This document shows positions 17,716 to 26,391 of a DNA stretch of 32,793 nt, piece by piece. The stretch spans positions 1-32,793 of the forward strand of contig PABN01000004.1 in assembly GCA_002699555.1 (NCBI GenBank), written 5' to 3'. The DNA is from Dehalococcoidia bacterium. GTDB taxonomy: Bacteria > Actinomycetota > Acidimicrobiia > Acidimicrobiales > MedAcidi-G1. Position 1 is the stretch's first letter. Every line of letters begins with the position of its first letter. The notes under the pieces are model-generated. The model made no database searches, was not told the DNA's origin, and saw nothing but the letters and a program-made list of their open reading frames with translations. The translations under genes and the position numbers were made by a program.

Positions 17716-18920
17716 TCGAAAAGCCTCCTTTTTAAATCAAATGGTATATCTGGTCTCACTGGTTGATGATCAGGTGGTTTAGTCAATATCCAACCAAAAA
17801 CTAGCAGCACGATCATTATTATTGAAGTCGTGATCCAAACAACTGTGTCATTTGTGGTTTGGTAAATTACCGCAGCAACAATGGAAGCAAAAGCTCCAGC
17901 GGCGACTTCAGTTGCACCTGCTAAACCTTGTGCAGCAGCTTGACGTTCTTCAGGTACCGAAACTGAAACGAGCATTGGTCCTGCAGGGAAACCCAATCCC
18001 TCGAAGAGAGAACAAATAATTGTTAAAATAATGAGAGTTAAAAGACCTTCAAATATTCCAAAGCTAGCAACAAGGACAGCGCAAATGCTCATAGTCCCTA
18101 ATGTCCAACGTCTCGCTCCAAATCGTTGAGCCAGGATTCCTCCTTTCATTGCTAATAGAGGAATTGGAAGTGCTGCGAGGGTGAGTCCAACACCAATTTG
18201 CCATTGTGACGCACCTCGAAAGTCAAGTTCTAAAACCCAAACAGACTCAAAAGCCCCAATAAAAACAAAATATGCACTCAGTATTAGAAGAGCGCCGTTA
18301 AGTCTCCGTATACGAAATAAATCTAAGGGTTTTTTCTTTTCGACGTCACGTTCAGCTTTATCAGGTTTAGCTTTCCATGCTGTAGGCAGTAAGAAGATTA
18401 GGGCTATGCCCATTACCCAAAAAGGTGTCCTGAAGTTTCCCATAGCGTTTAGGGCAGCAGTAATGCCTGGTCCTACGACCCAGCCAGCTACATCGTAGGC
18501 TCCTAATTTTCCGAGATTTTTACCTAGTTCGTCTGGATTTGCGACAATCACAGTTCTACGAGCAGCGGGAGAAGCTGATCCTAATGCAAAACCAAACAAA
18601 CTTCTGCCAACTATGAAATACCACAGTGAATCACCTACAGCCATAAAAAAAAGAGCGATGATACCCAAGAGCAAACCTGACTTAAGAAGTATTGGTGATC
18701 GACCACGATCGGCATGCGGGGAAAGAGTTATCAATGCAATAAAGGAAGAAGCAAAGCCACAAAAAATTGTTAAACCAATTTCAAAGTTTGAAAAGCCAAG
18801 TTCTTCTTTAAATTCTGCGACTAAAGTGATGACGCTGGATAATCCTGCAGACATCCCGAAAAGTATCAAAAAATAGGGCAGTAATTTTGGTGTATCAGTA
18901 TTTGACAAGGGATCTGACAT
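17712..18920 (-). CDS. MFS transporter
   Basis: 402 aa, about 12 hydrophobic segments; ADRGRSPILLKSGLLLG and RSLFGFALGSASPAARR loops typical of MFS. ATGA overlap with the downstream aminotransferase. Confidence 0.85.
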   Translation of the reverse strand: MSDPLSNTDTPKLLPYFLILFGMSAGLSSVITLVAEFKEELGFSNFEIGLTIFCGFASSFIALITLSPHADRGRSPILLKSGLLLGIIALFFMAVGDSLWYFIVGRSLFGFALGSASPAARRTVIVANPDELGKNLGKLGAYDVAGWVVGPGITAALNAMGNFRTPFWVMGIALIFLLPTAWKAKPDKAERDVEKKKPLDLFRIRRLNGALLILSAYFVFIGAFESVWVLELDFRGASQWQIGVGLTLAALPIPLLAMKGGILAQRFGARRWTLGTMSICAVLVASFGIFEGLLTLIILTIICSLFEGLGFPAGPMLVSVSVPEERQAAAQGLAGATEVAAGAFASIVAAVIYQTTNDTVVWITTSIIMIVLLVFGWILTKPPDHQPVRPDIPFDLKRRLFE

Positions 18921-18932
18921 TGGAGAAGTTTA

Positions 18933-18972
18933 TTTACAATGATTGTCTTTACAAAGATTTTTGAGTGTAAAG
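18933..18972. promoter_or_regulatory. Clustered dyads in divergent intergenic region: ACAATgATTGT and CTTTACA-12nt-TGTAAAG
   Basis: ACAATGATTGT at 18936-18946; CTTTACA 18947-18953 with exact reverse complement TGTAAAG 18966-18972; TTTACAA repeated at 18933 and 18948. Confidence 0.4.
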
Positions 18973-19012
18973 AAATGATTTTTTTGTGGCAGTATCAATT
19001 TAGAGATGAGGA

Positions 19013-19651
19013 ATGAAATTGGTTAATGAATTCGACGAATATAGACACGAACACGATAAAGGTCTAAGAGCTAAAATTTCCTGGTTGCTGAAACTTCCAA
19101 AATTTTGGAATTCTCCTTTAAGTAAGGAGGTCATACGGATTTTAGAAATCCAAAAAGGGGAAAATGTTTTAGATATAGGCGCCGGAATGGGACCTGCATC
19201 AGTCGAAGCTGCCAGTAAAGGTGCTCATGTTGTTGCTATTGATCCGTCGCGGTTTATGCGCGCTGTTTTGGGTTTTCGAAGACAGTTTCAAAAAAATCCT
19301 GGTCTTATAACGGTAGAAGCAGGTGTAGCAGAAAGAATTCCTTTGCCGAAAGGTTCAACTGATGTGGTGTGCGCAGTGAACGCGATTCATCATTGGAAGG
19401 ATTTAGAAGGTTCCATAGAAGAAATAGCAAGAGTAATCGCACCCAGAGGAAGAGTTTTGTTGGTGGATGAAGATTTTACTGATCCCAAACATCCTCAACA
19501 TGAGACACATCATGATCATGAAGATGAAATGACGAAGGTTGATGTTGAAGCAATAAAGAATCTTTTTGAAGGCTGGGGTTTTGAGGCAAAAGGTGAGAAA
19601 GTTTTACTCGCAGGTGTCCCTGTGAAGCTCGTAGAAGCTAGTTCCCAATGA
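19013..19651 (+). CDS. Class I SAM-dependent methyltransferase
   Basis: VLDIGAGMGPASVEAASKGAHVVAIDPSRFM and DVVCAVNAIHHWKDLEGSIEEIARVIAPRGRVLLVDEDF. Confidence 0.88.
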   Translation: MKLVNEFDEYRHEHDKGLRAKISWLLKLPKFWNSPLSKEVIRILEIQKGENVLDIGAGMGPASVEAASKGAHVVAIDPSRFMRAVLGFRRQFQKNPGLITVEAGVAERIPLPKGSTDVVCAVNAIHHWKDLEGSIEEIARVIAPRGRVLLVDEDFTDPKHPQHETHHDHEDEMTKVDVEAIKNLFEGWGFEAKGEKVLLAGVPVKLVEASSQ

Positions 19652-19719
19652 ACTGTTCTTTTGTTTTGACGGTTACTTTAAAGCAGTTAGATTCGTAGTA
19701 CTTAAGAGGAGCCAGCAGA

Positions 19720-20595
19720 ATGCCACAAATTGAAGCTAACGGTATAAGTCTTGAAGTAGAGACTATGGGTAGCAGTGAAAATCCTGCGGTGTTGCTGGTT
19801 ATGGGCCTTGGGGCACAAATGACTGCTTGGCCTGAAAATTTTTGTGAGCAACTTTCAGAACGAGGATACTTTGTTATTCGTTTCGATAATCGTGACGTTG
19901 GATTATCAACATGGTTTGATGAGGCCGGTGAACCAAATATGAGTAGAACTTACTTGTCTGCCCTTTTTGGACGAAAGATAAAGTCACCTTATTCATTGTC
20001 AGATATGGCTGATGATGCCGTCGGGGTGTTGGATTCATTAGGTGTAGAAAGAGCTCATTTGATGGGAGCATCAATGGGTGGAATGATTGTTCAACGGTTC
20101 GCATTAAATCATTCTGAACGAGTAATTTCTCTCTGTTCAATTATGTCCACTCCACGTTTTATCAGACCTGAGTACCAACTCACTGTGGAGTTGATGGAAC
20201 CTGATTCTGGAACCAGAGAAGGCAGAATAGAGTCTGGTCTTAAGTCAGCCAGACTTATTCATGGAGAAAAATTTCCACTTCCAGAAAATCTTCGTGAGTT
20301 AGTTGAAGCTTCTATTGATCGCGCATGGCACCCCTCAGGAACAACCAGACAGTTAACGGCAATCCTGTCTGATGGGGATCGCAGACCAGAGCTAAGGACG
20401 CTTTCTATTCCAACAACTGTTATCCACGGAACAGCTGACCGTTTGGTGCCTCCTAGGGGAGGGAAAGAAACCGCAGAAGCGATAAAAGATTCCCAGTTAG
20501 TTGAAATAGAAGGAATGGGCCACAGCATGCCTGAAGAGACTTGGCCAGAAATTTTTAGAGTTTTTGATGACCTGGTTGAGAGGTCTTCAATCTGA
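19720..20595 (+). CDS. Alpha/beta hydrolase
   Basis: VLLVMGLGAQMTAWPENFCEQL, FDNRDVGLS, GASMGGMIVQRFAL (Ser nucleophile), EGMGHSMPEETWPEI. Confidence 0.88.
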   Translation: MPQIEANGISLEVETMGSSENPAVLLVMGLGAQMTAWPENFCEQLSERGYFVIRFDNRDVGLSTWFDEAGEPNMSRTYLSALFGRKIKSPYSLSDMADDAVGVLDSLGVERAHLMGASMGGMIVQRFALNHSERVISLCSIMSTPRFIRPEYQLTVELMEPDSGTREGRIESGLKSARLIHGEKFPLPENLRELVEASIDRAWHPSGTTRQLTAILSDGDRRPELRTLSIPTTVIHGTADRLVPPRGGKETAEAIKDSQLVEIEGMGHSMPEETWPEIFRVFDDLVERSSI

Positions 20596-20610
20596 TTTTG
20601 ATTAGGCGAT

Positions 20611-21324
20611 TTATTTTGTTGCTTGGTCTATAAGCCAACTGAAAATCGGATTTGCTCCAGGCAACAATTCAGGATGCCATTGCACAGCAAGGATCCGGTT
20701 GCTATCCATTTCGATTGCTTCGATTATCTCTTCGGTGGCTTCTCCTTCTTTAGACCATCCCACAGCCTTAATTCCATCACCTATTTTTTTGATTGCTTGA
20801 TGGTGTAGTGAGTTAACGCTGATTTCAGAACCGTAGATTCCTGACAGGACGGAACCTGGTTCGAAACAAACTTTATGGTGTTGGTCATCGTAAGGTTTGT
20901 TAATGTTCGCGTGATCCGGAATGTCTTGAAAAAGGGTCCCTCCTGCGTGGACGTTAATAACTTGTATTCCTCTACATATACCTAGAACAGGAACGTCTTT
21001 TTCGATCGCCTCGTTAAGGATTTCAAATTCATGGACATCACGTCCTGGCTCGAATTTACTTAAACTAGGATCGTCTTCGGGAGAGTGAATTGCCGGATCT
21101 ACATCAGCTCCACCACTTAAAACTATTCCATCGAGTTTTGATACAACTTCAGTACTGGAATGACGAGGTATAAGTACAGGAATCCCTCCAGCCATCGCCA
21201 CCTGATGTCCGTAGCTCGCAAAAAAAAGATCTATATCTAATTCACCTTGAACCGATAGAACTCCATTTACATCGTGTCCTTTTTTTTGTCGTCCAGTAAT
21301 ACCAATTAAAGGAAGTTCGCTCAT
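20611..21324 (-). CDS. Gamma-glutamyl-gamma-aminobutyrate hydrolase family (class I glutamine amidotransferase-like, PuuD-like)
   Basis: GIVLSGGADVDP, LGICRGIQVINVHAGGTLFQDI (Cys nucleophile), AVQWHPE (His/Glu). Confidence 0.88.
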   Translation of the reverse strand: MSELPLIGITGRQKKGHDVNGVLSVQGELDIDLFFASYGHQVAMAGGIPVLIPRHSSTEVVSKLDGIVLSGGADVDPAIHSPEDDPSLSKFEPGRDVHEFEILNEAIEKDVPVLGICRGIQVINVHAGGTLFQDIPDHANINKPYDDQHHKVCFEPGSVLSGIYGSEISVNSLHHQAIKKIGDGIKAVGWSKEGEATEEIIEAIEMDSNRILAVQWHPELLPGANPIFSWLIDQATK

Positions 21325-21444
21325 TCTTTTATCCTCATGGTTTCATCTTAAAAGTTTCTTTAGTTTGACGCACGAAAAGTTTATTTCTTGTCAAAAAACT
21401 GATCTATGAGTGAATATGTCTCACCGATTGCATAATCTCGTGAT

Positions 21445-22659
21445 ATGGATTCCTCTTTAGTCATCATTATTTTAATTGTTGCCTTAGCGGTAAGTATTTT
21501 TGTTACAGCAAAAGCCTTAAGAAATCAAAAGGTTTCTTCGGATACTGACACTGACGAAATAAAAGATAAAGATGATATGGCATCAATGGTTGCACAGTTG
21601 ACTTTGGAACTTAAAGCGCAAATGGGAGAAGTAGCAAGTAAAGCACTTCAAGACAATAACGAACAGTTTTTGACTTTGGCTTCTGAAAGGATGAACGTTG
21701 TTAAAGAGCAAACAAAAGGTTTACTTGATCCCTTTACGAAACAGATTGATCAACTGGGAAAGACAGTTAGTGAGCTTCGTTCAGCTCATGATAAAGAGAA
21801 AGGTGCAGTTGAAACTTTAACATCAAGAATGGGTGAGTTAAGCGCTTCTAACGTCGCGTTAACCGAAGCATTGCGTTCACCCACTGCACGTGGAGCTTGG
21901 GGAGAAAATCAACTCCGTAACGTAATTGAACTAGCTGGGATGACTCCTTATTGTGATTACGAGGAACAGCCAACTGGTGAAAATAGGAGCGGGAATATCG
22001 GAAGACCAGACGTTAGAGTCAGACTTCCTAACGGAGCACACTTAGCAGTGGATGCGAAGGTTCCCTTGGATGCGTATCTTGAAGCTCAAGAGGCTTCTGA
22101 TCAATCTGAGATTGAGAATCATTTATCTCGCCATGCATCCGCTTTACGATCGCATGTTAACGCACTGGCAGGTCGCAAGTACTGGGAGCAAAATGATGGA
22201 CCTGCACCAGAATTTGTAGTTTTGTTCGTCCCTGGAGAGTCATTTTTAGCGGACGCTTTAAGAGTCGATGTTTCACTTTTGCAGGATGCTATGGAAAAGA
22301 GGGTTCTTCTTGCTTCGCCAGTAAATCTTCTAGCTCTTTTATGGGCAGTTGCACGAGGCTGGCAAGAAGCGCGAATTACAGAGCATGCTAAAGAAATAGC
22401 AGATCTCGGTGAAGAGTTATATGAAAGGATAGGCACTGTTCTCGGGCATATGGATAAAACAGGACGAGGTTTAAATCAAGCTGTAAATGCTTATAACACT
22501 ATGATTGGTTCAGTTGATGGACGCTTAATGGTGACTCTTCGAAAATTTCCAGATCTAGGAATTGGTAATGAGGAAATTTCTACTCCAGAAGAATTGGAAA
22601 CAAAACCCAGAGATTTACAGGTTGACGAGATGAAAGGCCTGTCATCTCCTGAAAACTAG
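21445..22659 (+). CDS. rmuC: DNA recombination protein RmuC homologue
   Basis: N-terminal TM segment, then RGAWGENQLRNVIELAGM, RPDVRVRLPNGAHLAVDAKVPLDAYLEA and LLALLWAVARGWQEARITEHAKEIADLGEELYERIG, typical RmuC. Confidence 0.93.
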   Translation: MDSSLVIIILIVALAVSIFVTAKALRNQKVSSDTDTDEIKDKDDMASMVAQLTLELKAQMGEVASKALQDNNEQFLTLASERMNVVKEQTKGLLDPFTKQIDQLGKTVSELRSAHDKEKGAVETLTSRMGELSASNVALTEALRSPTARGAWGENQLRNVIELAGMTPYCDYEEQPTGENRSGNIGRPDVRVRLPNGAHLAVDAKVPLDAYLEAQEASDQSEIENHLSRHASALRSHVNALAGRKYWEQNDGPAPEFVVLFVPGESFLADALRVDVSLLQDAMEKRVLLASPVNLLALLWAVARGWQEARITEHAKEIADLGEELYERIGTVLGHMDKTGRGLNQAVNAYNTMIGSVDGRLMVTLRKFPDLGIGNEEISTPEELETKPRDLQVDEMKGLSSPEN

Positions 22660-22691
22660 GGAAAATGCAAATTTCATAGTGATCAAAACTG

Positions 22692-22745
22692 TTGGTGTAT
22701 TAAACCAAAGCGCTAGCCTCATTAAACAACCGATATTTATTGGTT
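22692..22745. promoter_or_regulatory. Two imperfect dyads and a 22-bp-phased direct repeat upstream of the pyrimidine-catabolism operon
   Basis: TTGGT-7nt-ACCAA (22692-22708); AACCGATATTTATTGGTT (22728-22745, imperfect palindrome); ATTAAAC at 22699 and 22721. Confidence 0.4.
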
Positions 22746-22778
22746 AATCTTCTGTAATAAGAAAATTAGGAGAATTAG

Positions 22779-23621
22779 ATGTCAAATGTAGTACGTTCGG
22801 CCATGGTTCAAACGAGGTGGACAGGCGATAAAGAATCGATGATTGATCTTCATGAACAGTATCTTCGTGAAGCTGCCAGTCAAGGTGCTCAAATAATGTG
22901 TTTTCAAGAACTTTTCTACGGTCCTTATTTTTGCCAAGTCCAAGAAGTTGAATATTACGGTTACGCAGAAGCGATTCCAGATGGTCCAACTGTAAAACGG
23001 TTTCAGGAGTTAGCAGCAGAACTCGAAATGGTATTAGTACTTCCTATGTATGAGAAAGAAAAAGAAGGTTTCTTATATAACACTGCAGCCGTAATTGATG
23101 CTGATGGAACCTATTTAGGCAAATATCGGAAAACTCATATCCCACAGGTAAATGGATTCTGGGAGAAATTTTACTTCAAGCCAGGTAACACAGGCTTTCC
23201 TGTTTTTCAAACAGCTGTAGGTCGAGTTGGAGTTTACATTTGCTATGACAGGCATTTCCCAGAAGGTTGGCGAGCTTTAGGCATGAACGGAGCGCAGATA
23301 GTTTTTAATCCATCTGCAACAAGTCGAGGCCTCTCCTCTTACTTGTGGAAACTTGAACAACCTGCATCAGCAGTTGCAAATATGTATTTTGTAGGAGCGA
23401 TTAATCGAGTAGGAATTGAGCCTTTAGGAGAAAACGATTTTTATGGAACAACTTATTTCGTTGACCCACGAGGCCAGTTCGTTGGAGATGTTTGCTCAGA
23501 CCAAGAGGAAGAATTGATCATAAGAGATTTAGATCTAGAATTGATTGACGAAGTTCGTAATCAGTGGGCTTTTTACAGAGACCGTAGACCTAGTACTTAT
23601 GAAGATTTAGTAACTCCTTAG
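22779..23621 (+). CDS. Nitrilase-superfamily amidohydrolase, beta-ureidopropionase/N-carbamoyl amidase-like
   Basis: Cys-Glu-Lys triad contexts CFQELFYGPYFC, YRKTHIPQ, VYICYDRHFPEGWR; adjacent to a dihydropyrimidinase gene. Confidence 0.9.
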   Translation: MSNVVRSAMVQTRWTGDKESMIDLHEQYLREAASQGAQIMCFQELFYGPYFCQVQEVEYYGYAEAIPDGPTVKRFQELAAELEMVLVLPMYEKEKEGFLYNTAAVIDADGTYLGKYRKTHIPQVNGFWEKFYFKPGNTGFPVFQTAVGRVGVYICYDRHFPEGWRALGMNGAQIVFNPSATSRGLSSYLWKLEQPASAVANMYFVGAINRVGIEPLGENDFYGTTYFVDPRGQFVGDVCSDQEEELIIRDLDLELIDEVRNQWAFYRDRRPSTYEDLVTP

Positions 23622-23638
23622 GTTAGAGAAGGATAAAC

Positions 23639-24931
23639 ATGTCAACTAATTCAGAACTTTTAAAGCGTCATTCCGAAGTTCTTCCCTCGTGGCTGGCTTT
23701 ATACTACGACCCTCCTATCTCTATGGACTATGGAGAAGGACGGCATGTTTATGATGTTGAAGGCAACCGTTACCTTGATTTTTTTGGAGGAATTCTGACA
23801 ACAAGTCTTGGATACGACGTCCCTGAAGTGACTCAAGCTATCAATGACCAGGCATCAAAAGTGCTTCATTCTTCAACTTTGTATCTATCTGAACCAATGA
23901 TCGAATTGGCGGAACTGGTGACAGAATTATCTGGGATACCAGATGCAAGAGTTTTTTTCACTACATCAGGAACAGAAGCTAATGATGCGGCTTTATTATT
24001 AGCCACTGCTTATCGTCGTTCGAACCAAATTTTGGCACTCAGAAACAGTTACCATGGACGTTCTTTTTCGACTGTAGCAATTACTTCTCATAGGTCTTGG
24101 TCGCCTACCAGTTTGAGTGGCTTATCTGTGAATTATGTTCATGGAGGCTACAGATTACGGAGCCCATTTAACGGTTTTGATGATGAAAGCTACACCAAAG
24201 CTTGTGTAGATGACCTTGTCCAAGTTTTTGACATGATGACATCAGGAGATGTGGCAACTATGATTGCTGAACCAATCCAAGGTGTAGGAGGTTTCGCTAC
24301 GCCACCCGATGGTTTTTTTGGAGAGATGAAAAAAGAGTTGGATAATAGAGGTGTTTTATTTATTTCTGACGAAGTTCAAACAGGATGGGGAAGAACTGGA
24401 GAAAACTTTTGGGGGTATCAAGCACATGGAATGGTGCCTGACATGCTGACTTTCGCTAAGGGAGTTGGAAACGGTTTAGCTCTAGGCGGAGTTGTCGCTA
24501 GAGCAGAAGTAATGGAAGCGATGCCAGCTAACTCTATTTCTACTTTCGGTGGCAATCCCATAGCATCGGCCGGAGCGTTAGCCACAATTAACTACATGCT
24601 TGAACACGACACACAAAAAAATTCTAAAGAAATGGGCAAAAGATTAGCTGAAGGGATAAGTCAAGCAGTTTCAGATTCATCCGTAATAGCCGAGATGCGA
24701 GGACGAGGTTTGATGCTTGCCATTGAGACCGTAGTTCCTGATTCCATTGAACCTAATGCACAAGCTGCTGGCCAACTAATGGAGGCTGCTAGAGCTTCAG
24801 GTTTACTAATCGGGAAAGGAGGGCTTTATGGAAATGTTATTCGTATAGCTCCTCCTTTGACTGTTACAGCAGATGAGATTGACGAAGGAATTGCAATCTT
24901 GAATGAGGCTATAAAGGATTTAGATAATTAA
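23639..24931 (+). CDS. Class III (PLP) aminotransferase, candidate beta-alanine transaminase
   Basis: LFISDEVQTGWGRTGENFWGYQAHGMVPDMLTFAKGVGNGLALGG; AGXT2-like. Beta-alanine specificity inferred from operon context. Confidence 0.88.
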   Translation: MSTNSELLKRHSEVLPSWLALYYDPPISMDYGEGRHVYDVEGNRYLDFFGGILTTSLGYDVPEVTQAINDQASKVLHSSTLYLSEPMIELAELVTELSGIPDARVFFTTSGTEANDAALLLATAYRRSNQILALRNSYHGRSFSTVAITSHRSWSPTSLSGLSVNYVHGGYRLRSPFNGFDDESYTKACVDDLVQVFDMMTSGDVATMIAEPIQGVGGFATPPDGFFGEMKKELDNRGVLFISDEVQTGWGRTGENFWGYQAHGMVPDMLTFAKGVGNGLALGGVVARAEVMEAMPANSISTFGGNPIASAGALATINYMLEHDTQKNSKEMGKRLAEGISQAVSDSSVIAEMRGRGLMLAIETVVPDSIEPNAQAAGQLMEAARASGLLIGKGGLYGNVIRIAPPLTVTADEIDEGIAILNEAIKDLDN

Positions 24932-24953
24932 AGTCTGAATTGAAGGAGGAGAC

Positions 24954-26366
24954 ATGACGACTCTAATAAAAAATGGAACTGTAGTAAGTGCTACTGGACG
25001 TCATGAGGCAGACGTTCTTATTGACGGAGAGAAGATAGCGGCAATTTTACAACCAGGAACTTCAGCTGCTGACAGCGCTGAATCTGGAGCTGAAAAAGTT
25101 ATTGATGCAACAGGCAAATATATTGTCCCTGGAGGGATTGATTGCCATACACATATGGAGCTTCCTTTCGGAGGTACTTTTGCATCCGATACTTTTGAAA
25201 TTGGCACGCGAGCTGCAGCATGGGGTGGAACTACGACAATCATTGATTTTGCAGTACAGAAATACGGGGAGAATGTAAGAGAATGTCTTGACTCATGGTT
25301 CGCTAAGGCTGAGGGTGAGTGCGCCATTGACTACGCATTTCATATGATTTTAGGCGGAGTGGATGACGCAGCACTAAAAGAAATGGATGCTTTAGTTGAT
25401 GAAGGTATAACTAGTTTTAAATTATTTATGGCTTATCCGGGTGTCTTTTATAGTGATGACGGTCAAATACTCAAAGTAATGCAGAAAGCTTCAGAAAATG
25501 GGGCGATGATTTGTATGCACGCAGAAAACGGTATAGCTATAGACGTGATAGCTGAACAGGCTGCGTCACGCGGTCAGACCGATCCCGTTTACCATGGGAT
25601 TACGAGACCTCCTAGGCTTGAAGGTGAAGCCACTAACCGTGCCATTCAGTTAGCCCTAGTAGCTGGAGCACCTGTTTATTTTGTTCATCTTTCAGCCAGC
25701 GAAGCATTAGAGCGTGTTGCGGAAGCGCGAAATGAAGGACATAACGTGTACGCAGAAACATGTCCTCAATATTTGTATTTAAACCTCGAGGATCATTTAG
25801 GGGCACCTGGCTTTGCAGGAGCAGGCTATGTTTGTTCACCGCCGCTTCGAACAAAAGAACACACGCATCATAAAGACCTTTGGAGAGGCCTCAGAACTAA
25901 TGACCTAGCAGTAGTTTCAACAGATCATTGTCCTTTTTGTATGAAAGAACAGAAAGAGTTAGGGCTTGAAGACTTTAGAGCTATTCCAAATGGAATAGGT
26001 GGCGTAGAACATCGAATGGATCTCATATACCAGGGAGTTGTAATGGGAGAGTTGTCCCTAGAACGCTGGGTTGAAACTTGTTCTACAACTCCTGCTCGAA
26101 TGTTTGGTCTATATCCACAGAAAGGTGTTATTGCCGCTGGGTCTGATGCAGACATAGTTCTCTATGACCCAAATGCGAAAACACATATTTCGGTGGATAC
26201 TCATCATATGAGTATGGATTACTCTGCTTATGAAGGCTTCGATATAGACGGCCATGTCGATACGGTCATTTCACGCGGAAAAGTATTGATCGAAGACGGT
26301 GCTTATCACGGGGCAAAAGGAGATGGACGGTACTTGCGTCGCGGTCTTTCTTCATATTTGATTTGA
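24954..26366 (+). CDS. hydA: Dihydropyrimidinase/D-hydantoinase family
   Basis: GGIDCHTHMELPFGG, SFKLFMAYPGVF (carboxylated Lys), HAENG, YFVHLSASEALERV, YAETCPQYL, STDHCPF; strong SD GGAGGAG upstream. Confidence 0.93.
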   Translation: MTTLIKNGTVVSATGRHEADVLIDGEKIAAILQPGTSAADSAESGAEKVIDATGKYIVPGGIDCHTHMELPFGGTFASDTFEIGTRAAAWGGTTTIIDFAVQKYGENVRECLDSWFAKAEGECAIDYAFHMILGGVDDAALKEMDALVDEGITSFKLFMAYPGVFYSDDGQILKVMQKASENGAMICMHAENGIAIDVIAEQAASRGQTDPVYHGITRPPRLEGEATNRAIQLALVAGAPVYFVHLSASEALERVAEARNEGHNVYAETCPQYLYLNLEDHLGAPGFAGAGYVCSPPLRTKEHTHHKDLWRGLRTNDLAVVSTDHCPFCMKEQKELGLEDFRAIPNGIGGVEHRMDLIYQGVVMGELSLERWVETCSTTPARMFGLYPQKGVIAAGSDADIVLYDPNAKTHISVDTHHMSMDYSAYEGFDIDGHVDTVISRGKVLIEDGAYHGAKGDGRYLRRGLSSYLI

Positions 26367-26391
26367 TTACCGACGGTAATTGAGGTTATCA

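Noticed and set aside
18181-18876. Plus-strand ORFs 18181..18498 and 18613..18876
   Set aside because: Antisense to the MFS transporter; composition reflects the complementary strand of hydrophobic codons.
21364-21395. TTTGAC-N20-GTCAAA as paired divergent -35 boxes or an operator between puuD-like and rmuC
   Set aside because: Neither strand shows a convincing -10 at proper spacing; a 6-bp arm match in AT-rich DNA is weak.
22119-22436. 105-aa minus-strand ORF inside rmuC
   Set aside because: Shadow ORF opposite conserved RmuC motifs.
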